Shown here piece by piece: positions 23,044 to 30,918 of a DNA stretch of 41,763 nucleotides. A program made the translations under genes and the position numbers. The notes beneath the pieces were generated by a model. The model was given only the letters and a program-made list of their open reading frames with translations. It made no database searches and was not told the origin of the DNA. Position 1 is the stretch's first letter, and each line of letters opens with the position of its first letter. This DNA is from a virus: positions 1 to 41,763 of the IMG/VR virus record IMGVR_UViG_3300005533_000055, one strand, 5' to 3'.

Positions 23044-23553
23044 TCAGTACGGCTCGTAGATCAGATGAGCCGCGACAGCGCCCGGTGTCGTGCCAGCGCC
23101 GCAAGAGAGCAGCGCCTCGCCGAGATCCGCGGTGTTGCCGAGGATAGAGAACGGCGCGGTGAAGGCGCTGTTCCACTTCGCGATGCCGCCGTAGGTATTG
23201 AGCCCGACGTTCAGCTTCGCGTCCGTGGTCACCGCCGACCGCTGCGGTCCGGTCGCGGCCGCCGTGAACGTCACCGGTGCCGCCGCGAGCGCCGCCGTGC
23301 TCGGATGCATCGGGCCGTCCGAAGCCGGCGCGGCAAGGGCGGTTGGCGTCGTTTCGATTGTCGAGACCCGCGCGAAGGTGAGATTGCCTGCGGCGGTCGA
23401 GCCGGCGAGCCCCGAGACCATGATCTCGAGTACGTCGATCAGCTGCGTGCCGGAGCCGCCCTTTATCGCCGCGTAGGTGCCGCTCGTCAGGGCCGTAGTA
23501 TCGTTCTGCGCTGTCGGCGTGAACGAACCGGTCTGGAAAAGTCGCTTGGCCAT
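23044..23553 (-). CDS. Putative head decoration/structural protein
   Basis: This 169-residue, Ala/Thr/Gly-rich beta-type protein has MAKRLFQTGSFTPTAQNDTT and LNTYGGIAKWNSAFTAPFSI. Low charge and alternating hydrophobicity suggest a beta-sandwich or decoration protein. A GGAG site lies about eight bases before the ATG. It sits in the cluster of small structural-type genes between MuF and the protease. No family recognised. Confidence 0.7.
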   Translation of the reverse strand: MAKRLFQTGSFTPTAQNDTTALTSGTYAAIKGGSGTQLIDVLEIMVSGLAGSTAAGNLTFARVSTIETTPTALAAPASDGPMHPSTAALAAAPVTFTAAATGPQRSAVTTDAKLNVGLNTYGGIAKWNSAFTAPFSILGNTADLGEALLSCGAGTTPGAVAAHLIYEPY

Positions 23554-23555
23554 TG

Positions 23556-23930
23556 TCAGGTCTCCGTGAAGGTTGGCACGAGTAGGGGCGCGTGACAGTT
23601 GCCGCCGGCGATGCGATAGCGCCCGCTGCGCACCAGGTCGGCGATTTCAGAGAATGAACGGTGGATGTAGCCGGGCGACGCCGCGGCCGCGCCGCACTCG
23701 TCGCAGATGTACTCGCCGCAGGAACGGCAGAAGGAACGCGGCCGTGTGCGCAAGGGGTTCTTGATCATCACGCCGCGGCAATGGCAGCAGGACAGCGTCG
23801 CGATCTCGTGGAACGTACCCTCGCCCAGCGACTTCGCGCCGACTCGATGCGCCAGGCGCTCGTCATTGATGCCGGGCGAGCTCCGGTGATCGATCGACAG
23901 CACGCCTTCGAAGCGCTTGAGTGACTTCAT
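23556..23930 (-). CDS. Conserved phage zinc-ribbon protein
   Basis: This 124-residue protein has an N-terminal segment LSIDHRSSPGIND and GEGTFHEIATLSCCHC, then NPLRTRPRSFCRSCGEYICDEC: two CxxC pairs plus a further CxxC, a zinc-ribbon arrangement. I recall this I-D-H-R-x-S-P-G plus zinc-ribbon pattern as a widespread phage protein of unknown function encoded among head genes. A metal site is clear from the motif; its role is not. It overlaps the next gene upstream by four bases. Confidence 0.8.
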   Translation of the reverse strand: MKSLKRFEGVLSIDHRSSPGINDERLAHRVGAKSLGEGTFHEIATLSCCHCRGVMIKNPLRTRPRSFCRSCGEYICDECGAAAASPGYIHRSFSEIADLVRSGRYRIAGGNCHAPLLVPTFTET

Positions 23931-24640
23931 AGGATCGCCTGCCCTAACAGGCCGGATGCCGCTGCGGCCTCGTCAAAGATCGCCATGCAAGTGACCCAGT
24001 TGTCGCCGGCGCCGCTCGCCGTGTACGTCGCTGCCTGCGATGCGATCGCAGTCACCCGTTTGTGCTCGGTGAAAAGCCGCGCGACGGTGCCGCCGTAAAT
24101 GTTCGTCCACTCCGAGGCCCCGAGCGTGTAGCCCGCGCCGGTATCGGCCGAAGCCGTCACCGAGTCGTTGTTCGTGTTCATCGCGAACGCCGAAATCAAC
24201 GCCGGCTGCGCCGTGTTGCTCACGGCGCCGGAGCTGATCGCTCCTACCCCGGTCCCGACGGCCGCCTGATCCTGTGCGTGGTGAGCATCTGGCGCGGTAG
24301 TCACGCCGCCGGTGATCTCGCGGATCGCGACTCCGCGGAACGTCGTCGCCGCGCTGAAATTGCAGGTGACGGTCGGCGTGCCGCTCGAGGCATTGTTCGT
24401 GAAGGCCGCGTGCGCCAGCCGTTGGGCGTTGCCGGCGTCGTTTACGTTATCGAGGTTCGCCGGATAGGTCCCGTTCGTCGGGTCCGAGAAATTGTTGATC
24501 GTGACGCCGCCGCCGGTGTCGTTCGATCCGGCGACGTGGAAGGTGCTACCGACGGTGCAGGCGCTTGCGAACGCGACGCCGATCGAAGAACCCGAGGCGG
24601 AGTTCGCGATCGCGGTTTCTTGAGCGACCGCGATTGTCAT
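23927..24640 (-). CDS. Putative surface/fibre protein, jelly-roll-like
   Basis: This 237-residue, Ala/Gly/Thr/Asn-rich protein has the alternating strand pattern of a beta sandwich (VGSTFHVAGSND, TVTCNFSAATTFRGVAIREI, TYTASGAGDNWVTCMAIFDE). The spacing, with a final AIFDE strand, resembles concanavalin-like or jelly-roll phage surface proteins. It overlaps both neighbours by four bases. No family is confidently recognised. A role on the capsid or as a fibre is inferred. Confidence 0.7.
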   Translation of the reverse strand: MTIAVAQETAIANSASGSSIGVAFASACTVGSTFHVAGSNDTGGGVTINNFSDPTNGTYPANLDNVNDAGNAQRLAHAAFTNNASSGTPTVTCNFSAATTFRGVAIREITGGVTTAPDAHHAQDQAAVGTGVGAISSGAVSNTAQPALISAFAMNTNNDSVTASADTGAGYTLGASEWTNIYGGTVARLFTEHKRVTAIASQAATYTASGAGDNWVTCMAIFDEAAAASGLLGQAIL

Positions 24641-25056
24641 GCGAGACCGCCCATCGAGATCTGCGGGCTACACACCCGGAAGATGTCGAGCCAGACCCGG
24701 TAAAGGTCGGTCGGCGCCATCACGATGACGGTCGGATTCACATCAGGCGATAACAGACCGAGCCGCCGGATCACCGCGTCGGCGGCGAGCGCATTACCGG
24801 CCTTGTCCGTCCAAGGCCCGGCGTCGTAATCGACAAACGCATCCTCCAGCCAGGTCGCGCCGCCGTCGTGGCTTCGCTCGATCCGGATCTTGAACACCGT
24901 GCCGGGAGTCGTCGGATAGCCGAGGCCGGGCGCCACTGTCAGCTGCCACGCGGAATACGCAGCGCCCACCTGCGGGCTGAGGAACGGTCCGTGCGTGCCG
25001 ACGCCGAGCAGCGCCGTCGGCAGCACGAAGATGCCCGTCGGCGTAACCGCCGGCAT
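24637..25056 (-). CDS. Putative beta-rich structural protein
   Basis: This 139-residue protein has Trp-containing strands (YSAWQLTVAPGLG, FKIRIERSHDGGATWLEDAF, DLYRVWLDIF). SHDGGATW resembles an Asp-box-like turn found in beta-propellers and phage structural proteins, but only one copy is present. It is co-translated with the downstream gene (four-base overlap). No family assigned. Confidence 0.68.
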   Translation of the reverse strand: MPAVTPTGIFVLPTALLGVGTHGPFLSPQVGAAYSAWQLTVAPGLGYPTTPGTVFKIRIERSHDGGATWLEDAFVDYDAGPWTDKAGNALAADAVIRRLGLLSPDVNPTVIVMAPTDLYRVWLDIFRVCSPQISMGGLA

Positions 25057-25113
25057 GGAGCGCGATCTACTTCCGGCTAGACTTCGATAGCGCGAGGGTG
25101 GGCGTCACCGTGG

Positions 25114-25542
25114 TCAGGTCGCAGTGACGCCCGTGGCAGGGTTTGGCTTGCAGGTGACCCCCGTCGCGTACGAGACCGGATTTGTTGGATTCGACGGCGT
25201 GTTCGGATAGACGGCCGTCGCGCTCGAATTGACGACGATTGTGAAGAAGACGGTCCCGCAAGCGACGGGCACGTTCGCAGTCGTGGCGACTCCGGACGTG
25301 AGCGAGAGAGAACCGACTGTTGCCCCGCCCGACGTTCGCGACCACGAGATCGTATAGCCCGCGATGTCACCGGTCGCGATCGCCGTGCAGCCGGTCGGTG
25401 GCGAGGTGCAGTCGTTGTAGGTGGTCGGGTTGGTCCAGTTGAGCGTCGCGGTCGTGCCTGCGGCGTGAGCCAGCGGCACGGCGATCGCAACGGCCAGGAA
25501 GCCGAGCACCGCCGCGAACAGGGTCGGCAGGAACTTGCGCAT
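25114..25542 (-). CDS. Exported Fn3/Ig-like protein within the structural cluster
   Basis: This 142-residue protein starts with a clear Sec signal: basic MRK, hydrophobic core (LFAAVLGFLAVAIAVPL) and cleavage-like AHA around residue 27. The mature part is one beta-sandwich with fibronectin-type-III features (TATLNWTNPTTYND, IAGYTISWSRTSGG, CGTVFFTIVVNSSA) and four cysteines that could form disulfides. It has a strong GAGGAG ribosome site. A secreted protein amid virion genes is unusual. It could remodel the infected cell surface or be a virion protein whose N-terminus is a membrane anchor. Confidence 0.78.
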   Translation of the reverse strand: MRKFLPTLFAAVLGFLAVAIAVPLAHAAGTTATLNWTNPTTYNDCTSPPTGCTAIATGDIAGYTISWSRTSGGATVGSLSLTSGVATTANVPVACGTVFFTIVVNSSATAVYPNTPSNPTNPVSYATGVTCKPNPATGVTAT

Positions 25543-25545
25543 CGA

Positions 25546-26229
25546 TCACTCCTCGGAGTCGGATTCGGTCGTCAGCACCGGCACGACGTCGCACCGGCAA
25601 TTCGGATGCAGCGGCGGCCCATCGCCGCCGTCGTTCGGAAATTCGTCGTCGAGCGGCACTTCTTCGCCATCGAGCTCGGCGCACTCATCGCAGCAGTCGG
25701 GCGCGGTGAGCCAGCGCTTCGAGGCGACCTCGCCGCTCTGCCGGTAGGCCTCGAGGTTGCCCTGCACGTCCGCGATCGCGGTCTCGGTGCGCGCGATCAC
25801 CGAGGCGCGTTCCTCGCTGAACGCGTAGCTGCCGGAGATCTCGTTCGCTAGCTCCTCGTTCGAGGCGCCCTCCTCGAGCGCGTCCTCGACGGCCGAGCGC
25901 AGCATGTCGCGCGTCGCCTCGTCGATCACCCATTCGGCGTTCGGGTTGTCGACGAGCTCGCCGTCGACCCAGCGCTTGCCGACCATCTCGGCCGCGCGAT
26001 CGCGCGCGTACGCGACGCCGGCCTCGTTGACCAGGTCGACGATCGCCTTCGAATCCTCGACGCCGATCTGCGCGAGCGCATCGAGGCCTCCGGCCTGCGC
26101 GGCCGCGAGCAGCGCGTCGTCAATTCCCTCGTAGAGGACCGCGATGTCATCACCGAGACCTATCGCCTCGAGGATCGCCTTCGCCTGGTCGTGCTCGTCC
26201 TTTCGGACCGACGCGATGCGCTTCAGCAC
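25546..26229 (-). CDS. MuF-like head morphogenesis protein (probably portal fusion)
   Basis: The last about 100 residues are a MuF/SPP1 gp7-type domain (ASVIARTETAIADVQGNLEA, WLTAPDCCDECAELDGEEV, HPNCRCDVVPV), a minor capsid protein bound to the portal and often injected. The nominal start is GTG at 26229, but the same frame is open upstream and reads GITPLDRDRTSIARPREELR from an A9 run. That is a natural continuation of a portal C-terminus, so this is probably the second part of a portal-MuF fusion made by slippage. See the A9 feature. Confidence 0.85.
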   Translation of the reverse strand: MLKRIASVRKDEHDQAKAILEAIGLGDDIAVLYEGIDDALLAAAQAGGLDALAQIGVEDSKAIVDLVNEAGVAYARDRAAEMVGKRWVDGELVDNPNAEWVIDEATRDMLRSAVEDALEEGASNEELANEISGSYAFSEERASVIARTETAIADVQGNLEAYRQSGEVASKRWLTAPDCCDECAELDGEEVPLDDEFPNDGGDGPPLHPNCRCDVVPVLTTESDSEE

Positions 26230-26258
26230 CGCGGCCTTCCACTTCGTGAGCTGCTGGC

Positions 26259-27764
26259 TCAGTAGGTGGCGGAGCTCCTCACGCGGCCGCGCGATCGACG
26301 TGCGATCGCGATCGAGCGGCGTGATGCCTTTTTTTTTACGAGCTTCCCCGCCTTGCCGCCGCCGGCGGCCGGGGGCGCTGTCACGCCTCCCGGGCCGCCG
26401 GCACTTGCTGCCGCCTCGGGGTTATTGGGGTCCAACGCCGGCGGCGGAGGCGGATTCACCTCCTCGAGCTGCTCCGGCGTCATCGCGTCGCGCCCAAGGT
26501 CCGCGCGGACCTCGCTCGGCGCGATCACCTTGTTCTGCAGGTAGATCTGGTTGACCTCTGCCTGCACGAGCTGGTCGAGCTCGGCGGTCTGCTGCCAGTC
26601 GAACTTGAGGTCGGTGTAACCGAACCAGCGCCAGATGATCTGGTTCATCAGCCCGGCGACCCACTGCATGCAGGGGCCGAGGCCTTCCTCGAGCGCGACT
26701 TCCTGGGCGGTGTCGCTCGTCGCGCGGTTCATCTGCTTGACGAACGCCGTCGGCGGCAGGCTGAAGGCGTAACAGACGATGCGCGCGAGCCACTCGTCGA
26801 AGTCGTCCTTGAGCGCGCGCTCCTTCGTGTCGATCGGCTTGACGTCGCTCGGCACGAACATGGTGCCGGCGCGGTTCTCGAGGTTGCCCTCGAGCAGGCC
26901 ATCCCACCATTCCTTGAACTGGCGCGTCTGGTCCGGATTCCATTCCTTCGGCACGCCGAAGATCAGGTCCGGCGTCGAGCCGCGCGAGAAGTACGTCAGC
27001 TGCTGCAGCTGCTTGCGGATCGCGATGTTGACCGTGACGACGATCTGCTCGACCGGCGAGAAGCCATAGAGCTTGTTGGTGCGCGGGTTGCGCGGCAGGT
27101 ACAGCAGCTCGTCGCGGTGGTAGTCCACCGCCGGCAGGCCCTTGAGCGCCTGCTGATACGCGGGCTCGGGCGGCAGCGGCGTCCGGCCGTCCGGGTTGAT
27201 CAGCCGCGTGATCGTGCCGCCGTCCATCGGATCGAGCGAGTAGACGCCGCCACCTCGCGTCGCGCGCGGGTACACCGTCGCCGCATCGATGACGAACATG
27301 TCCTCGAGGACCATCCGCAGCCACGTCTTCCAGTCGTGCTCGCGATCGGGGAGCTGCAGGAAGTCCTGCACCTGCTGGCAACGGTCGTCCGGGTCTTTCT
27401 CGTCGTCCTTCGGCACGACGCCGAACTCGAGGTTGCAGAGCTGGTCCTTGCGGGTCTCGATCGCGAGCCGCACGACGTCGCACGAGTCCGCGAGCGCGCG
27501 CAGCTGGCCGAAGCTGATCGCCTCATCGCCGCGCGGCGTGTAGCGATAGTTGACGTAGACCGGATAGTCGAACTGGCGGCCCTGCGCCTCGCGCTGCGCG
27601 ACTGGCGTCAGCGGCTGGCCCGGCCCGAACCACGCTTCCGGCCCGGCGCCGGTCACGACGTAGCGCACCGCGCCCGTGAGCCTTGCGATGATGCCCGGCG
27701 CGATCGGCGTCTTGACGCCGTCGGATGCGGCGGCGCCCGGCAATGCTTTCGGCCGTGCGGCCAT
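26259..27764 (-). CDS. Portal protein
   Basis: This 501-residue protein has a portal build. The N-terminus includes YVNYRYTPRGDEAISFGQLRAL, then DVVRLAIETRKDQLCNLEF, MVLEDMFVIDAATVYPR (wing), DELLYLPRNPRTNKLYGFSPVEQIV, and KDDFDEWLARIVCYAFSLPPTAF, the stem/crown region of SPP1/HK97-like portals. It forms the dodecameric DNA gate and the packaging motor base. After K479 in an A9 run, the frame reads ASRRSIAIARRSRGR, which is the out-of-frame image of a sensible sequence (GITPLDRDR...) in the -1 frame. The last 22 residues are probably not the main native end. Confidence 0.92.
   Translation of the reverse strand: MAARPKALPGAAASDGVKTPIAPGIIARLTGAVRYVVTGAGPEAWFGPGQPLTPVAQREAQGRQFDYPVYVNYRYTPRGDEAISFGQLRALADSCDVVRLAIETRKDQLCNLEFGVVPKDDEKDPDDRCQQVQDFLQLPDREHDWKTWLRMVLEDMFVIDAATVYPRATRGGGVYSLDPMDGGTITRLINPDGRTPLPPEPAYQQALKGLPAVDYHRDELLYLPRNPRTNKLYGFSPVEQIVVTVNIAIRKQLQQLTYFSRGSTPDLIFGVPKEWNPDQTRQFKEWWDGLLEGNLENRAGTMFVPSDVKPIDTKERALKDDFDEWLARIVCYAFSLPPTAFVKQMNRATSDTAQEVALEEGLGPCMQWVAGLMNQIIWRWFGYTDLKFDWQQTAELDQLVQAEVNQIYLQNKVIAPSEVRADLGRDAMTPEQLEEVNPPPPPALDPNNPEAAASAGGPGGVTAPPAAGGGKAGKLVKKKASRRSIAIARRSRGRVRSSATY
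26329..26337 (-). promoter_or_regulatory. A9 run: -1 frameshift/transcriptional slippage site, portal to MuF
   Basis: On the coding strand nine A are read GTA AAA AAA AAG, containing the classic heptamer A AAA AAG in the portal frame. A -1 shift continues as AAA GGC ATC ACG with conserved-looking portal-tail sequence and joins the MuF ORF. The product would have about 740 residues. Polymerase slippage on A9 would do the same. A homopolymer sequencing error in a single fused gene is the alternative. Confidence 0.65.
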
Positions 27765-27767
27765 CGG

Positions 27768-28076
27768 CTAGACGGAAGCGCCCGTCGCGTCGATCCAGCC
27801 CGTGTTCGCCGCGTTGCGCCAGATCGGCTTGCCGACGCCGGCGGCGAGCGTCGTATCGAAGTACGGCTGCCCCGGATAGGTCACGGTCGGACGCACCGCG
27901 CTCGCGGTGTCTGGCGCGGGCACGAAGCCGGCGCCGGCGAAGTCGTCCATGCGGACTACGCTCGTGTCGACCTGGCAGCGACCGGTCGCGTCGATCGTGG
28001 TCGCGTTGCCGGCCGAGTCGGAGAACGTACCGCCAGGCGGAATGTTCGGCGGCGCGACCAGCGTGACCAGGCTCAC
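27768..28076 (-). CDS. Small structural-type protein, paralogue of the next gene upstream
   Basis: This 102-residue protein resembles the 106-residue protein at 28080-28400. Both open with a hydrophobic N-terminus and APP-N, continue with a D-A/D-F strand and R-P-T, then Y-F/M-x-D-x-T-L followed by G-K-x-I and a Trp, and end D-x-T-G-A-x-V. The Y-x-D-x-T-L-G-K-P-I-W pattern occurs in short display-type modules of many phage structural proteins. It lies between large terminase and portal. Role unknown. Confidence 0.7.
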   Translation of the reverse strand: MSLVTLVAPPNIPPGGTFSDSAGNATTIDATGRCQVDTSVVRMDDFAGAGFVPAPDTASAVRPTVTYPGQPYFDTTLAAGVGKPIWRNAANTGWIDATGASV

Positions 28077-28079
28077 GGC

Positions 28080-28400
28080 TCAGACCACCGCGCCGGTCAC
28101 GGGATCGCGCCACTGCGTCCCGTCATACATGATCGCCTTGCCGAGCGTCGAGTCGATCATGTACGTGTCCTTCGCGATGCCCGCGGTCGGCCGGTTCGCG
28201 GTCGTCGCGACCTGCGAGCCGCACTGGTGCCAGCCGTTCCGGATCAGCTGGAACGCATCGTGATCGGGCACGTCGAGCGTCGAGCCGACTGCCGCCGAGT
28301 AGGTTCGGCCAGGCTGGCCAGAGCCCGCATTGACGGTGATCGGGTTGACGCCTTTCTGCGCGTTCGCCGGCGGGGCGACTCGGATGGTCATCACAGACAC
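28080..28400 (-). CDS. Small structural-type protein, paralogue of 27768-28076
   Basis: This 106-residue protein has an N-terminal beta part (PITVNAGSGQPGRTYSAAVG and VPDHDAFQLIRNGW) resembling small phage head proteins, and a C-terminal module TYMIDSTLGKAIMYDGTQW-RDPVTGA shared with its neighbour. The pair is probably a tandem duplication. It lies two bases downstream of the large terminase gene. Function is unknown. Confidence 0.7.
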   Translation of the reverse strand: MSVMTIRVAPPANAQKGVNPITVNAGSGQPGRTYSAAVGSTLDVPDHDAFQLIRNGWHQCGSQVATTANRPTAGIAKDTYMIDSTLGKAIMYDGTQWRDPVTGAVV

Positions 28401-28401
28401 C

Positions 28402-29727
28402 TCACTGCTGTTGCTGCTTGCGCGCCTGCATGGCCCTGACCTCCTGCTCGTAGTAGAGCAGCAGGCCTGTATTCACGTTGCGGATCAGCGGCTGCAGCGC
28501 GTAGCGGACCGCGTCCCAGATGTGGTTGTGCTCGTCGACGACGTCGGGCAGCACGTCGCCGGTGAGCTTGTCGATCTTGTACGAGTAGAGCAGCGCCTCT
28601 TCCGCGCTGTGCGGACAGCGCTGGTGGATCACGATCTGCTCGTACTGCCGCAGGTGCGCGATGCCGTCCTCGACGCTGCCCTTCCACTTCTCGACGCCCT
28701 GCAGCCGCGGGTAGCCGTGCCGCTGCAGGTAGCTGATCGTCTCGGGCCGCGCATTGTCGCCGCGGATCGTGTGATCGCGCGCGCCCGGGACCTGGTCGAA
28801 CAGCGCCGGCGTCGCATCGATGTCGCGGCCGATCGCGTAGGCCTCGTGCTCGATGTAGAGCCGCGCGCCGTTGATCCAGCACTTGACCAGCGTCGTCGGA
28901 TCCTGCGAGAAGCCCCAGTCGGCGCCGAAGTACGGCCCATCCCAGGCCGGCACCTTCGGGCCGTCCGGCTTCGCCGGATCCTTCGGCTTGAGCGGAACCT
29001 CGAAGGCCTGGACGACGTACTTGCCCTTCAGGATCTGCGCCGCACTGTTCCGGCGGAACTTGCCTTCCCAGACGTGCTGGTAGGCATCCGGGTCGACGCG
29101 CGCGAGCCGGTCCTTGTCGGCGATCATCGCCGGCGGCAGCCACGGGTTGTCGCGCCAGTTGGTCTCGACGATGCGCGCGTTCGGCACCGGGTCGACCAGG
29201 AAGCGCTGCGAGGTCGGATCCTTCTCGAGGTCCGGGTTGAACGAGCACCAGATCTCGGCGCCGCGGTTGCGGAAGACCGTCGGCGTGATGTAGCGCCAGC
29301 TCTCCTCGCTGACCCGCTCGCCCTCCTCGATCCAGAGGATGTGGATGCCTTCCGAGGACTTGAACTTAGCCGGTTCGGTCTTGATGCCGGCGAAGAAGAA
29401 GCGCGTGCGCGTCAGCCGGCACGTAATCGCGCGATCGTTGACGTTGAAATACGGCTCGAGGTTGAGCGCCTCGATCTGCGCGACGATCGTCTGGTGGACC
29501 GATTCCTTGATCGACGTCTGGTACTCGCGCGCGCACGCGATGCGCAGCGGGCGCTTCAGCGCAATCAGGACCGCGACGCGCGCGAAGCCCCAGCTCTTGA
29601 GGCCGCCGCGGCCGCCATACATCGCCTTGTAGTCCGACGGGATCCAGTTGCCGTCGGCGTCGAAGAAGAGATCACGAACCTTCGGCGCCAGGACCGGGGC
29701 TGCCGGGCCCGCCGTTTGCGAATCCAA
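28402..29727 (-). CDS. terL: Terminase large subunit
   Basis: This 441-residue packaging ATPase-nuclease has Walker A GGRGGLKS (38-45), Walker B ILWIEEGE (130-137), coupling motif CSFNP (161-165) and RNase-H-like nuclease acidic residues Asp270 (GADWGFSQD), Asp324 (GDNARPE) and Asp398/Asp405 (DEHNHIWDAVRY). It cuts concatemeric DNA and drives it into proheads. The start at 29727 is TTG; there is no ATG before the ATPase core. It overlaps the small terminase gene by 56 bases in another frame, so the TTG start and coupling are plausible. It belongs to the PBSX/Terminase_3-like group by eye. Confidence 0.95.
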   Translation of the reverse strand: MDSQTAGPAAPVLAPKVRDLFFDADGNWIPSDYKAMYGGRGGLKSWGFARVAVLIALKRPLRIACAREYQTSIKESVHQTIVAQIEALNLEPYFNVNDRAITCRLTRTRFFFAGIKTEPAKFKSSEGIHILWIEEGERVSEESWRYITPTVFRNRGAEIWCSFNPDLEKDPTSQRFLVDPVPNARIVETNWRDNPWLPPAMIADKDRLARVDPDAYQHVWEGKFRRNSAAQILKGKYVVQAFEVPLKPKDPAKPDGPKVPAWDGPYFGADWGFSQDPTTLVKCWINGARLYIEHEAYAIGRDIDATPALFDQVPGARDHTIRGDNARPETISYLQRHGYPRLQGVEKWKGSVEDGIAHLRQYEQIVIHQRCPHSAEEALLYSYKIDKLTGDVLPDVVDEHNHIWDAVRYALQPLIRNVNTGLLLYYEQEVRAMQARKQQQQ

Positions 29728-30118
29728 TGTTGATCACCGGTGGCACGAGCTGCGTGCCGTCCTTCCCGAGCAGCTCGGTCTTTGCCGGCGCATCGAGGCC
29801 GAGCAGCTTCGCGCGACGCTCCGAGATCTTGAGCCGGATCTCGGCAGCACGCAGGTCGTCGATCGGCTCGAGCCGGCGGAGCTCAGCATCGAGCCGGCGG
29901 AGCTCGAGCGCCTTGACGTGCTCGGCCGCTTCGTCGTGGCGGCGCAGCTGGTCCTCGAGCGCCTTCTTGACGAGCCGGTGCGCTGCCTGCTTGGCGATCC
30001 CGAGCTGCAGCCCGACCTCGTGATACGTCAGGCCGCGCGCGCGGAGCTCGAGTGCCCGCTCGCGCTTCTGCAGGGACGTGATCCGTCCGGGCAGTGCGGC
30101 CTGTGTGCTTTTACCCAT
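29672..30118 (-). CDS. terS: Terminase small subunit-like protein
   Basis: This 148-residue protein has an N-terminal helix-turn-helix (LTYHEVGLQLGIAKQAAHRL, about 30-50) followed by a long charged helical region (KALEDQLRRHDEAAEHVKAL and on), consistent with DNA recognition plus oligomerisation in small terminases. A Gly/Pro-rich tail follows. It directly precedes the large subunit and is the first gene after the presumed late promoter. No Shine-Dalgarno is obvious before the ATG. Confidence 0.82.
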   Translation of the reverse strand: MGKSTQAALPGRITSLQKRERALELRARGLTYHEVGLQLGIAKQAAHRLVKKALEDQLRRHDEAAEHVKALELRRLDAELRRLEPIDDLRAAEIRLKISERRAKLLGLDAPAKTELLGKDGTQLVPPVINIGFANGGPGSPGPGAEGS

Positions 30119-30166
30119 GGGGAGGCCGGTGGTCCCTCGTAGGAGACGACTGGCCGAGGATGTCAG

Positions 30167-30196
30167 CTTTTAGTGTCTAGACATCTAGACTGTCAA
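30167..30196 (-). promoter_or_regulatory. Putative late promoter with palindrome in its spacer
   Basis: On the minus strand a perfect -35 TTGACA (30196-30191) is followed 18 bases later by TAAAAG (30172-30167) as -10. The spacer is filled by a perfect inverted repeat GTCTAGA-TG-TCTAGAC (30190-30175). It lies between the late-regulator gene, whose stop overlaps the -35, and small terminase, the place for a late promoter. The palindrome is probably the site of a repressor or activator. Confidence 0.68.
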
Positions 30197-30564
30197 GCGA
30201 ATTCGTACAGCCGCGGACCGAGCGCACCCTGCACGTAGCGCAGCGCTCCCTTCCAGTGCACGTAGATCGCGGCCCGCGAGATCCCGAGCCGCTGTGCTTT
30301 GACCGACACCGGCGTGCCGGTCGCGTACCACACCTTGAGCAGCGCGTTCACGTCCCGGGGCGCCGCGATCACAATGGAATCAACCACCTCGATCCATTCG
30401 GGCTCCTGGCCGGAGCCGCCGCCGAGCACAGCGCCGTCGTGGAGCATCCGGATCGCCTCGAGCGGATGCAGCGGTTTTGGCTCGCCATGACGGTCGTAGC
30501 TGCCCCACCGGTCCAGCAGTCGATCGACGCGCTCGAGGTCGCCGGAAAGCCCTGATGCCCCCAT
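30193..30564 (-). CDS. Probable late regulator/antiterminator (Q-like)
   Basis: This 123-residue protein ends in a helix-turn-helix of the sigma-region-4/antitermination type (VSVKAQRLGISRAAIYVHWKGALRYVQ), preceded by ALLKVWYATG. The pattern V-D-S-I-V...L-L-K-V-W-Y...L-G-I-S-R...Y is typical of small phage Q-like or RinA/ArpU-like regulators. Its place as last early gene, right before the late promoter and terminase, strongly supports late activation. Which mechanism it uses is not visible. Confidence 0.75.
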   Translation of the reverse strand: MGASGLSGDLERVDRLLDRWGSYDRHGEPKPLHPLEAIRMLHDGAVLGGGSGQEPEWIEVVDSIVIAAPRDVNALLKVWYATGTPVSVKAQRLGISRAAIYVHWKGALRYVQGALGPRLYEFA

Positions 30565-30571
30565 CCGGATC

Positions 30572-30916
30572 TCAGTGCGGCGTGATCAGGCGCTTCGCGC
30601 CGATCTTCTCGAGCAGCGATGCGCGCTGGCCCTTGAGGTTCTGGACGATCGTGTTGAACACCGGCACCTCGACCTCGGGCCGGCCGTGGCAGATCGCGGA
30701 CAGGATCGCGCCGACGGTCGCCTCGAGCAGCGCGACATCGCAGGCGAGGCCTCGCGTGTCGACGATCGGCGCCTGGCCGTGGACCTCGCGGTGCTTGTAG
30801 TAGCGCTGCAGCGTCTCGGCGAACTTGATCGATTCCTCGTTGTAGCGGTCGACGTGCGGCTTCGCGGGCTCCTCCGCCGGTGGCGCGCCGTTCATCGGAT
30901 CCGGCTGGTCTTCCAT
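30572..30916 (-). CDS. Hypothetical early protein
   Basis: This 114-residue protein starts at ATG 30916 with GAGGAGGG five bases upstream; the longer open frame is shadow. It has a Pro-rich start (MEDQPDPMNGAPPAEEPAKP) and helical segments (IKFAETLQRYYKHREVHGQ, LLEATVGAILSAICHG, VQNLKGQRASLLEKI). No family recognised. It lies two bases after the nuclease-like gene and seven before the late regulator. Confidence 0.72.
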   Translation of the reverse strand: MEDQPDPMNGAPPAEEPAKPHVDRYNEESIKFAETLQRYYKHREVHGQAPIVDTRGLACDVALLEATVGAILSAICHGRPEVEVPVFNTIVQNLKGQRASLLEKIGAKRLITPH

Positions 30917-30918
30917 CA

